64,000 nucleotides of DNA from Lysinibacillus fusiformis (GCF_003049525.1 NZ_PYWL01000002.1:1-64000), one strand, 5' to 3'; shown: positions 23,901-33,270, numbered from the stretch's first letter. Notes: a model not told the origin generated them from the sequence alone. Made by a program: numbers and translations.

Positions 23901-24890
23901 ATGGAATTTAATAAACTTGGCAATAGTGGATTATCCATCAGTAAGATTGCCTATGGAAACTGGATAAATCATGGCGGAAAAGTGAATGAGGAGATGGCAC
24001 ATGCATGTGTAAGAGCAGCATTAGATGTTGGTATTACAACATTTGATACCGCTGATGTTTATTCAGACACGAAAGCAGAGGAAATACTTGGTCGCTCATT
24101 ACAAGATGTGAGGAGAGAGAGCATTGAACTATGTACGAAGGTGTGCCATCCGACTGGTAATGGGCCAAACGATAAAGGTTTATCTCGAAAACATATTCTA
24201 GAAAATTGTCATGCTTCTTTACGTCGGTTACAAACCGACTATATTGATGTCTATTATGCACACAGGTACGATCCAACTACTCCTCTCGAAGAAACGATGC
24301 TAGCATTCTCAGATCTTGTAAGACAAGGTAAAGTACTTTATATCGGTGTAAGTGAGTGGACGGCAGAACAAATTACTAGGGCTGCATCTCTTGCACGAGA
24401 ATTGCATATTCCTCTCATCGCTAGCCAACCACAGTATTCCATGCTATGGAGAGTTATCGAAACTGATGTGATACCGACTTGCCAACGTGAAGGGCTAGGA
24501 CAGGTCGTTTGGTCGCCTCTAGCACAAGGTATTCTTACAGGAAAATATTTACCACAAAAACCAGTGCCAGTGCAGTCCCGGGCTAACTCTGATGCGGGCA
24601 AACCTTTTTTCAACAAACTTGCACGACGTTGGATGGACGACAATGTACTCACGGCTATACAAAAGCTTAAACCTATTGCACAAGAGATGGATCTTACTCT
24701 TGCTCAACTTGCAGTAGCTTGGGTACTACAAAACGAGCATGTTTCCTCAGCGATTATTGGTGCGTCAAGCCCAGAACAGGTAAGAGAGAATGCATTAGCT
24801 GCTAGCGTCAAACTAGAACCTGCAATCATGAATCAGATTGATGGAGTTCTAGAAGGTATCATTGAGTACGACCCAAGTAAAACGGGATAA
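23901..24890 (+). CDS. Aldo/keto reductase
   Basis: A 329-residue NADPH-dependent (beta/alpha)8 reductase of the type related to potassium-channel beta subunits. The catalytic tetrad is in place: Asp and Tyr in TFDTADVYSD, Lys in LCTKV and His in VYYAHRYDP. The cofactor-binding C-terminal part includes VVWSPLAQGILTGKY and SAIIGASSPEQVREN. It probably reduces aldehydes or ketones in the cytoplasm. The start ATG 23901 follows AAAGGAGGG. It converges on a LysR gene with a shared terminator. Confidence 0.9.
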   Translation: MEFNKLGNSGLSISKIAYGNWINHGGKVNEEMAHACVRAALDVGITTFDTADVYSDTKAEEILGRSLQDVRRESIELCTKVCHPTGNGPNDKGLSRKHILENCHASLRRLQTDYIDVYYAHRYDPTTPLEETMLAFSDLVRQGKVLYIGVSEWTAEQITRAASLARELHIPLIASQPQYSMLWRVIETDVIPTCQREGLGQVVWSPLAQGILTGKYLPQKPVPVQSRANSDAGKPFFNKLARRWMDDNVLTAIQKLKPIAQEMDLTLAQLAVAWVLQNEHVSSAIIGASSPEQVRENALAASVKLEPAIMNQIDGVLEGIIEYDPSKTG

Positions 24891-24921
24891 TTTTTTGTAC
24901 AAGACTTTTCATACTTGATGA

Positions 24922-24950
24922 CCCATCCCATTATAGGATGGGCTTTTATT
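24922..24950. terminator. Terminator between aldo/keto reductase and LysR genes
   Basis: CCCATCC and GGATGGG pair around CATTATA, with CTTTTATT on the plus side. Confidence 0.85.
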
Positions 24951-25851
24951 ATTGGTCATTCATTTGGGACATATAATAGTGCTCTCTAACAATTGTTAAG
25001 AAATGAGGAACGACTGAAGATTTTTCATCTTGTCTCCAGCCAACATATAGGTTTATTTTTGGTGTAGTCTCTTTGATTTTTTTATAGATTACTCCAGGAC
25101 GGTTATAACTTTCCATCGATGAAGGAACAACAGAAACACCCATTCCAGTTGCCACTAGATTAACAATCGTTTGCATTTGTATAGCCTCTTGCACGACGTT
25201 TAAACTTACCCCGTGATCCCAAAAGTAGCTAATGATTAAATCATAAAAATGGGGACCAAAATGCCGCGGAAACATTATAAACGGTTCATCCGCTAGTAAT
25301 TGTAATGGAATTTCGGGCAAAGAGACTAAAGGGTGATCTTGATGTAAAACTAATCTTAAAGATTCCTCAAAACAAATTTCTGAAGCAAGTGTTTCGTTGT
25401 TCTGCTCAGAACGTATAAATCCAATATGAATTTGTTTTTCATAAAGTGCTGCTAATTGTTGTTCTGTTGTCATTTCACGTAAGGTAAGATGAACTTGTGG
25501 AAAGCGTGCTCTAAATTTATTAAGGATTTTTATAACGATTTCTGTTGAATCAACAAAACCTATGATTAAGCTCCCATTTTTCCCTTCAGCAGCAAGTTGT
25601 GTTTCATGTATGGTTTTTTCTAATTGAATGAGAGTTTGCCTAGATCCTTGTAAAAATATCTTCCCTGCATCTGTTAGCTCAACCATTCTCTTTGTCCGAT
25701 GAAAAAGTTGAACGCCCAGCTCTTCTTCTAATTTACGAATTTCTTGGCTAAGGGGAGGCTGTGCCATCCGAAGACGTTCTGCCGCACGACTAAAATTCAA
25801 TTCTTCTGCCACCATCATGAAATAGCGCATCTTTCTAATATCTATTTTCAA
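24949..25851 (-). CDS. LysR-family transcriptional regulator
   Basis: A 300-residue regulator. The N-terminal winged helix shows the family pattern MRYFMMVAEELNFSRAAERL, then AQPPLSQEIRKLEEELG. The effector domain from about residue 90 has the two periplasmic-binding-like lobes, including PFIMFPRHFGPHFYDLI. It is of the BenM/CatM-like type by general look. It converges on the aldo/keto reductase gene, so its target is not evident from position. The start ATG 25851 has AGAAGGGGTG upstream. Confidence 0.9.
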   Translation of the reverse strand: MKIDIRKMRYFMMVAEELNFSRAAERLRMAQPPLSQEIRKLEEELGVQLFHRTKRMVELTDAGKIFLQGSRQTLIQLEKTIHETQLAAEGKNGSLIIGFVDSTEIVIKILNKFRARFPQVHLTLREMTTEQQLAALYEKQIHIGFIRSEQNNETLASEICFEESLRLVLHQDHPLVSLPEIPLQLLADEPFIMFPRHFGPHFYDLIISYFWDHGVSLNVVQEAIQMQTIVNLVATGMGVSVVPSSMESYNRPGVIYKKIKETTPKINLYVGWRQDEKSSVVPHFLTIVREHYYMSQMNDQ

Positions 25852-26377
25852 TCACCCCTTCTAAAATCGATATAGTAATGATAGGCGAACAATAATTATA
25901 GCTAATTTTAACAATTTATATTTTATTAGCATAGAGATTAACCTGTTAATGCTTTACATTTATACCGTTCTATAATTCATTAAACATACTATTATACCAA
26001 AAAAATAAATGGAATCTGAAAAATGGAAATTAAAGTTTTCAGCTATAAATAAATGTTTTTATGTGCATTTTGTCTTCGTTTATCTAATTATTGGGAAAAA
26101 GTTATGTAATAATTACCTATCTAACCAATTTGGTATTAAAATTACCTTATTTTTAGCGTTTATTTATTGGTAATGTAGTTATATTATTGTCTTGTAAAGC
26201 AAATTTAAGATTGATTGGTATTTTTCATCATGAAAATTTTTGAAGGCTGCTTTATCCATAACGATTAGTAATTATTATTTGAGAGAACGTATTATACATA
26301 TCTTTAAAAGTTAATAGAGCGGTAATATTGTTCTCACAGAATAATATAATTTTATTTGAATTCTGGAGGAATATAAA
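25852..26377 (+). promoter_or_regulatory. Long AT-rich leader of the S-layer gene
   Basis: More than 500 bases with no gene, typical of the long, stable leaders of abundant S-layer mRNAs. It contains ACCAATTTGGT at 26124-26134 (compare 6471-6484), a TTTTCAT-C-ATGAAAA palindrome at 26222-26236, and a TATAAT at 26345-26350 that is very close to the ribosome-binding site CTGGAGG. A single promoter could not be fixed by eye. Confidence 0.55.
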
Positions 26378-28855
26378 ATGACGAAACATAACAAAGGTCG
26401 TAAATTTTTCGTAACTACTGCTACAGCAGCACTTGTAGCATCAGCAATCGTACCGGTAGCATCAGCTGCTGAATTTAATGATGCAGATAGCATTTCATCA
26501 TGGGCAAAAGAAGCGGTGCAGTTTTTAACTGACAAAGGTTTCATCCAAGGTGATGAAAAAGGAAACTTCAACCCAGCAGGTACACTTACTCGTGCTGAAG
26601 CTGCTGAAATTTTATCAAAAGCATTAGACTTAAAAGCTACTGGAACAGAAGATTTTACAGATGTAAATGAAAATGACTGGTTCTATAATGCAGTGCTTGC
26701 TACTTCACCAGAATTATTTGACGGTATGGGTAATGGTAAATTTGAACCAAAAGCACAATTAACAAGAGAACAAGCTGCTAAAGTTATCGTTCAAGGTTAT
26801 GAATTAACTGGTAAAGCAGACCTTAGCCAATTCTCAGATGCTTCTAAAGCTTCTAAATGGGCTGTATCTTACTTAGAAACAGCTGTTGAAAATGGTGTAA
26901 TCAATGGTAAAGGATCATTATTAGCGCCACAAGATAAAATTAGCCGCGAAGAATTTGCTACTATGGTTAAACGTACAATTGATGCAGTTAAAGAAGTAAC
27001 ACCAGCAGTAGAATCAGTAAAAGGACTTAATGCAAAAGAATTTGAAGTGAAGTTCAACACAGCTGTTGATGCAAAAGATGCTGCTGTAACAGCGAAATAT
27101 GCAATTGATGGTGTAACGATTACGAACGCTAAAGTATCTGAAGATGGAATGACTGTTACTTTAACAACTGATAAAGAAATTAAATTAACAAATGGCAAAG
27201 TGACTGTAAACCCAATCAAAACAAAAGCAGATGCAAAAATTCTAACTGAAGAATTTAATAAATTAATCACATTTGCTGATACAACTCCTGTTAGCGTAAA
27301 TTCTGTTGAAGCAAAAGGCACAACAGCTGTAATCACTTTCGATGAGCTTGTACAAAACGAAGGAACAGTAAGCTTAAACGGTACTGAACTTGCTAAAGAT
27401 CGTTATACATTATCTGGAAAAACATTAACGATCAAAGGTTTAACTGCTGATCAAACTTATAAAGTAGACATCGTAGGGGCAACTGACTTCGCTAATAATA
27501 TCGCAAATCCAATTGCAGTGAACTTCACGGTTCTAAAAGCAGACGTTGATAATTCTAAACCAACTGTTTCTACTGCAGTGAATGGAACAGAAATCACGTT
27601 TGATTTCTCAGAAGAATTAATGAAACAAAATCTTGATGCAGATGCTGGTGCTACTGCTGCCGAATATGCAAAAGTAACAGTCGGTTCTACTGTTTACTAC
27701 TTAAAAGATGCTGATATGAAAGATACAGAGGATAAAACTGTATTTACTATTGATGCAAAAGCTGCATTAGGTACAGCTACATTCATTAATGCGGACGTGA
27801 AAGTCGAAGGACAAAAAGATTTAGCTGGTAATGCTGGAGATGCATTTGAATTCAAGGCTATTTTATCTAAAGATTTAACGCCTGCTACACTTGTATCTAC
27901 TTCGACTAAAATGTTAGTAGCTGACGATGTTAATGCTACTACTGATGTAGATGCTCTATACCTTACTTTTAGCGAGCCAGTAAAAGTAGATGGTAAATTA
28001 ACAGTTAAAACTCAAAATGGTATTGCTTACACTACTGGAAAAGAAACAGCTGTAAAAGCAGATGCTGGTTACGATGTAGATGGTAACGGTAAAATTGAGG
28101 GTGCCGAGAAAAACACTGTGAAAGTGAACATTGACTTAGATAGCAATTCAACATACACATTTGAATTATCTGCTAAAGCAGTTGCTGATTTAGCTGGCAA
28201 CGTAACTGCAGATACAATCACATTCAATGTGACAACTGGCACGTATGAAGCTACACCTGAAACTACTACAGATTCATTAGTATTTGGGGCTACACCAGTT
28301 GTAGTAACAGATAACAATGTATTCACTGTTGAATATGCTGCTGATGTGACTGCAACAGCAACAAACGCTTCTAGCTACACACTTGGAGGAAAAGAGCTAC
28401 CTGCTGGCACTCAACTTCAATTTGTTGATGGTACTAAAAAAGTACGCTTCACTTTACCAGAGGGTTCTATCACTGCAAATGGTAATTATGTACTTGAAGC
28501 TAAAAATGTAGTAGATACTAAAGGTAACACTCTTAAAAATGGCAAAGCGACAACTCTAGTTGCTCTTAAAGAAAATATTGTGCCTGTAGCTTCTAAAGTA
28601 ACAGTAGTAGATAGCAAAACATTTACAGTTGACTTCACTGAAAGCATTGCTGATCAAGCTACACCAACAGGTTTAACAGTTAAAATTGCTGGCTCAACTG
28701 TAGAAATTGCTTCAGCTTCTGTAGCTAATGGTAAATTAACTGTAACAACTAAAGCTGACTACGCTTTAACTGATAGCATTGTAGTTGAATTTAAAGCTAC
28801 AAACCTTGTTGATGCAAATAACAACAAAGTAAAAGACGGTTCAGTTTCAAAATAA
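26378..28855 (+). CDS. S-layer protein with three SLH domains
   Basis: An 825-residue secreted surface protein. The signal peptide ends at VASAAE near residue 29. Three SLH domains lie at about 31-75, 90-133 and 150-195 (for example WAKEAVQFLTDKGFIQGD), then a long array of Ig-like/Big-type repeats rich in VNSVEAKGTTAVITFDE-like strands. One repeat carries an EF-hand-like calcium loop, DVDGNGKIEGAE, near residue 567. Lysine-rich, cysteine-free composition and a uniform preference for GCT/GCA and AAA codons suggest strong expression. It likely forms or joins the paracrystalline surface coat. The gene's own terminator has been split by an insertion sequence directly downstream. Confidence 0.92.
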   Translation: MTKHNKGRKFFVTTATAALVASAIVPVASAAEFNDADSISSWAKEAVQFLTDKGFIQGDEKGNFNPAGTLTRAEAAEILSKALDLKATGTEDFTDVNENDWFYNAVLATSPELFDGMGNGKFEPKAQLTREQAAKVIVQGYELTGKADLSQFSDASKASKWAVSYLETAVENGVINGKGSLLAPQDKISREEFATMVKRTIDAVKEVTPAVESVKGLNAKEFEVKFNTAVDAKDAAVTAKYAIDGVTITNAKVSEDGMTVTLTTDKEIKLTNGKVTVNPIKTKADAKILTEEFNKLITFADTTPVSVNSVEAKGTTAVITFDELVQNEGTVSLNGTELAKDRYTLSGKTLTIKGLTADQTYKVDIVGATDFANNIANPIAVNFTVLKADVDNSKPTVSTAVNGTEITFDFSEELMKQNLDADAGATAAEYAKVTVGSTVYYLKDADMKDTEDKTVFTIDAKAALGTATFINADVKVEGQKDLAGNAGDAFEFKAILSKDLTPATLVSTSTKMLVADDVNATTDVDALYLTFSEPVKVDGKLTVKTQNGIAYTTGKETAVKADAGYDVDGNGKIEGAEKNTVKVNIDLDSNSTYTFELSAKAVADLAGNVTADTITFNVTTGTYEATPETTTDSLVFGATPVVVTDNNVFTVEYAADVTATATNASSYTLGGKELPAGTQLQFVDGTKKVRFTLPEGSITANGNYVLEAKNVVDTKGNTLKNGKATTLVALKENIVPVASKVTVVDSKTFTVDFTESIADQATPTGLTVKIAGSTVEIASASVANGKLTVTTKADYALTDSIVVEFKATNLVDANNNKVKDGSVSK

Positions 28856-28925
28856 TTAAGCTGATCATGTAAGAAAGCCCTGTGGATTTCCGAGGGCACT
28901 GAAAAAGTCAATATCTTCTCATATT

Positions 28926-28968
28926 GCGAGGTATTCAGCGATTAAATCGTTGAATACCTCGCTTTTTT
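28926..28968 (+). terminator. Terminator near the left end of the insertion sequence
   Basis: GCGAGGTATTCA pairs with TGAATACCTCGC and is followed by TTTTTT. It would stop transcription entering from the S-layer gene. Confidence 0.88.
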
Positions 28969-29009
28969 CATTTGGCACTGTAACTCTACTGTTGTTTTCC
29001 GAAGCATTC

Positions 29010-29101
29010 CGCTCGCTTTCTGCGGGCGAGCGCCGAGCCTCCTCCTACGCTTCTCTTCGTGCGGGGTCTCGTCTGTCTCGCTTTCCCGCAGGAGTCGAGC
29101 G
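29010..29101. repeat. GC-rich hairpin repeat inside the insertion sequence
   Basis: CGCTCG....CTGCGGG (29010-29026) faces CCCGCAG....CGAGCG (29085-29101) and encloses a CCTCCT / GGGGTCTC-rich centre. The GC content is far above that of the surroundings. Units of this general kind are scattered through Bacillales genomes as extragenic repeats; that it belongs to them is from memory of the pattern. Confidence 0.6.
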
Positions 29102-29192
29102 ATACTTCTCCAAACAACGCAATGTATCACACTATTATTTTAGTCACGCTTTCTTTTATAATAAAAGAATTAATGTGCAGGTGGTGCCCCCG

Positions 29193-30649
29193 ATGATATC
29201 AAATCAAGAAACCCTTAATTTAAGTCCATATATGGCGATCTACGATATTGTTGTGCCAAAAGATAATATACTTCGCCAAATCAATGAACTTGTTGATTTT
29301 TCATTCATTTTAGAAGAGTTAAAACCAAAATATTGTTTAGACAATGGACGTAATGCCATTCCTCCAATTCGTATGTTTAAGTACTTATTATTAAAAGCGA
29401 TTTACGATGTATCAGACGTCGACCTTGTAGAGCGTTCAAAGTTCGATATGTCATTCAAATATTTCTTGGATATGGCGCCAGAAGATCCAGTCATTGATTC
29501 AAGTTCGCTTACAAAATTTCGTCGGCTTCGTCTTCAAGACGTAAGCTTATTAGACATGCTCATTGGGAAAACAGTTGAGATCGCATTGGAGAAAAATATC
29601 ATCAACCGTCAAACGATTATTGTGGATGCCACACATACAAAAGCACGTTACAACCAAAAAACGCCTAAAGAATTTTTACAAGAGAAATCAAAAAACGCTC
29701 GAAAAGCTGTCTACAAAATTGACGAATCAATGAAAGAGAAATTCCCCGCAAAGACCACTTCTAACGAAGTAAAGGATGAATTAACTTACTGTAAGGCAGT
29801 TATTTCAGTCATTGAAAAGGAACCACAAATTGCACAAATGCCATCTGTCAAAGAAAAGCTGAATATTTTAAAAGAAGTCGCAGAAGATTTCCAAGAACAT
29901 CTAAATTACTCTTCTGATACGGATGCGCGAAAAGGGCATAAGACATCGGAATCTTCTTTCTTCGGGTATAAGACACATATCGCGTTGAGTGATGAACGTA
30001 TTATTACAGCGGCTGTCATTACAACAGGTGAAAAAAGCGATGGAAAATATCTTCAAGAGTTTATTGAAAAAAGCACACAAGCAGGTATGAAAATTAATAA
30101 AGTTATTGGAGACGCAGCTTACTCCGAAAAGGCAAATATCGAATATACAAAAGAAGAGAAAATCGCGCTCGTTGCAAAGCTGAATCCTATTCTTACACAA
30201 GGACCACGAAAAGAAGAAGACAAGTTTGAGTTTAATAAAGAAGCTGGAATGTTTGTAAGGCCGGTCATCTCGCGACAAGAAAAGCCCGTACGGGTAAAAA
30301 AGGAACGAGTAAGAGTCAAAGTCAGACATATTATTTTAACGTTGAAAGATGCAGAGTATATCCAATGAGAGAGGGCTGTTATAAAGAAGGCGCAAAAAGT
30401 AAAACATATTCTGTCACAATTAAGTCGGATACACATGTCGAACAAGAGGCATTTCAAAATACGGAAGCATTTAAGCAATTAGCCGTAAATCGCTACAAAA
30501 TAGAAGCGAAGAATAGTGAATTAAAAAACGGACACGGGTACGATAAAGCATCGACTGCGGGTCTATTTGGCATGGAAATTCAAGGTGCTACAACGATATT
30601 CGCTGTCAATTTGAAACGGATATTAAAGCTACTAAACGAAAATGAATAA
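29193..30649 (+). pseudogene. IS1182-family transposase, frameshifted
   Basis: A transposase of about 485 residues in two frames. The start is ATG 29193 (MISNQETLNLSPYMAIYDIV) after AGGTGGTG. The first part carries the DUF772-like N-terminal domain (AIPPIRMFKYLLLKAIYDVS) and the DDE aspartates in IIVDATHTKA and VIGDAAYSEKA. At about 30255 the frame breaks: codons for GMFV continue as CKAGHLATRKARTGKK two frames over, which a loss of four bases would explain. The second part (to the TAA at 30649) has the zinc/DDE C-terminal region and the catalytic glutamate in NRYKIEAKNSELK. The first frame otherwise runs to a TGA at 30368 with unrelated residues. Probably inactive. Confidence 0.85.
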
Positions 30650-30662
30650 GGAATAGAGACAG

Positions 30663-30712
30663 AAATAAGGCACTTCCTGTTCAAAATTGAACAAAAAGTG
30701 CCTTATTTTCAA
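30663..30712 (+). terminator. Terminator near the right end of the insertion sequence
   Basis: AAATAAGGCACTT pairs with AAGTGCCTTATTT around an inner GTTCAA/TTGAAC pairing, followed by TTTTC. Confidence 0.75.
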
Positions 30713-30818
30713 CTGAAAAAGGTTCGCTTGTATGAAGACGTAAGTTTTTCAGTGCCCTAGGATTTCCACAGGGCTTTTTTGTTAGTCCACATAGTTTCTA
30801 CTATTATAATAGGCAACA

Positions 30819-31946
30819 TTATTTATAAGGAAACTCTTTCGGAATCGGTCCGAATGCAATCCAATGATATTTAATATATTTTCCCACCAGAAATACTACA
30901 ATCCATGTAGCAAATAGAGCAACTATAAAGCCTCCCACACTCCAAACATGAAATAAGAGACTATTGCCACTTACAGGTATTTGACGATAAAGTAAGAGGA
31001 AAAAAGGATGTAATAAATAAATGCCAAATGATAGTGTCCCAAGGTTAATAAGGGCATTTACAAAGGTTTTATTCCCTCTTTCATAAATCCAGAAGGAAAG
31101 TTGTAACACTACAATACAGGCCGATAAAGATTGGAGCTGAAAAACTAGTTCAAATACGATACTGTTGGCTAAATAGGTTTGGGATGAGTAAACAAAATAA
31201 TATAGATAAATATTATAAATAGTAGAAAATAACCAAATAGCCCAAATGAAATATATAGAAACAGGGAAGTTTTCTTTTGTTAGCTGGAACCATCGTTTAT
31301 ACTTTTCAAAATAAATTCCTAAAAATGCACCAGCCAGGAAATAAAGTATATAAGAGAATGAAATACTCCCTCTGAATGGATACTGCCAAAACTCAGCATT
31401 AAATTGGATAAAAATCCATTGAAGAGCTAGTCCTATCCATATCAGGTGAGGGGATAGGGCGGGTTTTTTCTTTAAAATATATAAGAATAATGGGAACAAT
31501 AGATAGAACTGCACCATAATAAATATATAGTATAAATGAGTATATGTTTTTCCAATTAGTAGTTTCTCAAGAAATTCAACACTAAAAAGGGCGTGCCATG
31601 TTAATGAAAAATCATGTGTCACATAAAATTGCATGGCCGCATAATAAAAGACGGAAAAAAAGAGATAGGGAATAAGTATTTGGGTAACTCTTTTTTTATA
31701 AAAACGAACAATCAGTGTTTTTGTGAAATCCTTTTGTATATAGTTGTAAAATAAAACAAACCCACTTAAAAAAATAAAAACAGGGACAGCGAATTTGGGA
31801 AAAATATTCAAAAATACGTAAATGGAGTAGAGTCTTGATTCGCTGGATAAAGCTGTAACAGGTGTACTAGTAGAATGGATAAGAAGTACAGCTAGTATAG
31901 CTAAGGCTCTAGTAATATTTAATTCATCAATATGTGCTCGTTTCAT
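30819..31946 (-). CDS. Acyltransferase family 3 membrane protein
   Basis: A 375-residue integral membrane protein with about ten hydrophobic segments. The N-terminus has the family opening IDELNITRALAILAVLLIHSTS with the conserved arginine and histidine, and FAVPVFIFLSGFVLFY follows. Acyltransferase-3 proteins move acetyl or other acyl groups to exported sugars, polymers or antibiotics. The start ATG 31946 follows TTGGAGATG. The target is unknown; the nearby S-layer gene makes a cell-wall polymer possible, but that is only positional. Confidence 0.88.
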   Translation of the reverse strand: MKRAHIDELNITRALAILAVLLIHSTSTPVTALSSESRLYSIYVFLNIFPKFAVPVFIFLSGFVLFYNYIQKDFTKTLIVRFYKKRVTQILIPYLFFSVFYYAAMQFYVTHDFSLTWHALFSVEFLEKLLIGKTYTHLYYIFIMVQFYLLFPLFLYILKKKPALSPHLIWIGLALQWIFIQFNAEFWQYPFRGSISFSYILYFLAGAFLGIYFEKYKRWFQLTKENFPVSIYFIWAIWLFSTIYNIYLYYFVYSSQTYLANSIVFELVFQLQSLSACIVVLQLSFWIYERGNKTFVNALINLGTLSFGIYLLHPFFLLLYRQIPVSGNSLLFHVWSVGGFIVALFATWIVVFLVGKYIKYHWIAFGPIPKEFPYK

Positions 31947-32123
31947 ATGATCATCTCCAAAAATAGTTGATAGTTTTTGAGTTCCCTGAATTTAATGCTC
32001 ATATACATTAATGGTATGTTTGAGAACATGAATTTAGACAATTTTTTATAACGCTTGACTAGAAGCAACTAGTGATACGTTCATGGCTTACTATAAAGAG
32101 CTTTTATGTCAGGTAGATGTCAA

Positions 32124-32158
32124 ACAAAAAAAGCTACCATGCTGAGGCATAGTAGCTT
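32124..32158 (-). terminator. Distal terminator of the quinone oxidoreductase gene
   Basis: On the minus strand AAGCTACTATGC pairs with GCATGGTAGCTT around CTCA, followed by TTTTTTG. Confidence 0.85.
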
Positions 32159-32182
32159 GTAGGAATGAAAGTAGCATGATAA

Positions 32183-32216
32183 AAGCCTTCCTACATTCAT
32201 TTGTAAGAAGGCTTCG
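32183..32216 (-). terminator. Proximal terminator of the quinone oxidoreductase gene
   Basis: On the minus strand AAGCCTTCTTAC pairs with GTAGGAAGGCTT, followed by TTAT. Two terminators stand in tandem. Confidence 0.75.
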
Positions 32217-32226
32217 TTTAATTTAT

Positions 32227-33219
32227 TTATAATTTCACAAGGAATCTACCTCTTGCTTGACCTTTCAGTAACATAGGTAAAACATCTGGAAGTTGCTGCA
32301 ATGTTACCTCTTGATGAATGAAGCTTTCAAGGTTTGTCGGTTTAAAATCTGTCGCTAAACGATTCCATATTTTCAATCGTACATCCATTGGACAATAAAC
32401 AGAATCAATTCCAAGTAAATTCACGCCTCTTAAAATGAAGGGGAAGACACTTGTAGGAAGGTTTGTTCCTGCTGTTAACCCACTGCTAGCAACTGCACCT
32501 CCATACTGAATTTGGCTCAATAAAGAGGCAAGTGGCTCTCCTCCAACAGAATCGACAGCTGCAGCCCATTTTTGTTTGCCTAACGCTCTAATTTTCCCAT
32601 CAAATACGTCTCCACGATCTACAATTGAAGTGGCTCCAAGGTTATTCAAGTATTCATGTTCTGAATCTTTTCCTGTACTTGCTTCTACTTGATAACCTAG
32701 TGTTGAAAGAATCGAGACAGCAAAACTGCCTACACCCCCAGTTGCACCCGTAACAAGGACTTTTCCTTTCTCAGGATTAATGCCATTTTCTTCGAGTCTT
32801 TGAATAGACAAAGCAGCTGTAAATCCGGCTGTTCCTATAATCATCGCCTCTTTGAGAGATAGACCGCTTGGAAGTGGAACAATCCATTTAGAAGGAATAC
32901 GAGCGTACTCACTAAATCCTCCAAAGTGGGCTACGCCAATTTCATAGCTTGTTGCAATTACCTCGTCACCTTCATGGAAACGGGGATCTTCAGAGGATAC
33001 AACAATCCCAGCTAAATCAATACCGGGTACGAAAGGATAGGAAGTAACGATTTTACCGTCTGGTATAGTTGCTAAACTGTCTTTATAATTAATGCCAGAG
33101 TAGCTTACTTTAATTAATACTTCACCATTTGGTAGATCATTTACAGTAAGATTATTAACTTTCACCGAAAAATTCTCATCTTGATTGACTACCAACGCTT
33201 TAAAGTTTTCTAATGTCAT
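32227..33219 (-). CDS. Quinone oxidoreductase, YhdH/YhfP (AcuI-like) family
   Basis: A 330-residue medium-chain reductase without catalytic zinc. It starts MTLENFKALVVNQDENFSVK, has GINYKDSLATIPDG and FVPGIDLAGIVV in the catalytic domain and the NADPH-binding VTGATGGVGSFAVSIL near residue 150. The family includes acrylyl-CoA reductases, so the true substrate may be an enoyl thioester or quinone. The preferred start is ATG 33219, nine bases after AGGAGG; an ATG nine bases earlier abuts that site. The gene is divergent from a TetR gene and a palindrome TGACCGGTCA lies on its -35, so it is probably TetR-controlled. Confidence 0.9.
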   Translation of the reverse strand: MTLENFKALVVNQDENFSVKVNNLTVNDLPNGEVLIKVSYSGINYKDSLATIPDGKIVTSYPFVPGIDLAGIVVSSEDPRFHEGDEVIATSYEIGVAHFGGFSEYARIPSKWIVPLPSGLSLKEAMIIGTAGFTAALSIQRLEENGINPEKGKVLVTGATGGVGSFAVSILSTLGYQVEASTGKDSEHEYLNNLGATSIVDRGDVFDGKIRALGKQKWAAAVDSVGGEPLASLLSQIQYGGAVASSGLTAGTNLPTSVFPFILRGVNLLGIDSVYCPMDVRLKIWNRLATDFKPTNLESFIHQEVTLQQLPDVLPMLLKGQARGRFLVKL

Positions 33220-33270
33220 CCTAAACATCCTCCTACAATATAATTCCATTAAACAGTATCAAAATTATTC

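Larger units (their letters stand above)
28892..30759 (+). mobile_element. IS1182-like insertion sequence, 1868 bp
   Basis: The ends carry matching inverted repeats, AGGGCACTGAAAAA starting at 28893 and its complement ending at 30758. An 8-base direct repeat GGATTTCC flanks both sides (28884-28891 and 30760-30767). The element has one transposase gene, now frameshifted, terminators near both ends and a GC-rich hairpin unit near the left end. Family assignment rests on the transposase sequence and the length. Confidence 0.9.
28874..30783 (+). terminator. S-layer gene terminator split by an insertion sequence
   Basis: The left arm AAAGCCCTGTGGA lies at 28874-28886 and the right arm TCCACAGGGCTTT with its T-run at 30765-30782. 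Removing the element and one copy of the 8-base duplication rejoins them as a perfect 13-bp terminator stem with a tiny loop. Confidence 0.85.

Noticed and set aside
26869..27336. 155-codon reverse frame inside the S-layer gene
   Set aside because: Antisense shadow caused by the gene's biased codon use.
28950..29192. N-terminal extension of the transposase frame
   Set aside because: It translates the GC-rich hairpin repeat; family similarity begins at ATG 29193.
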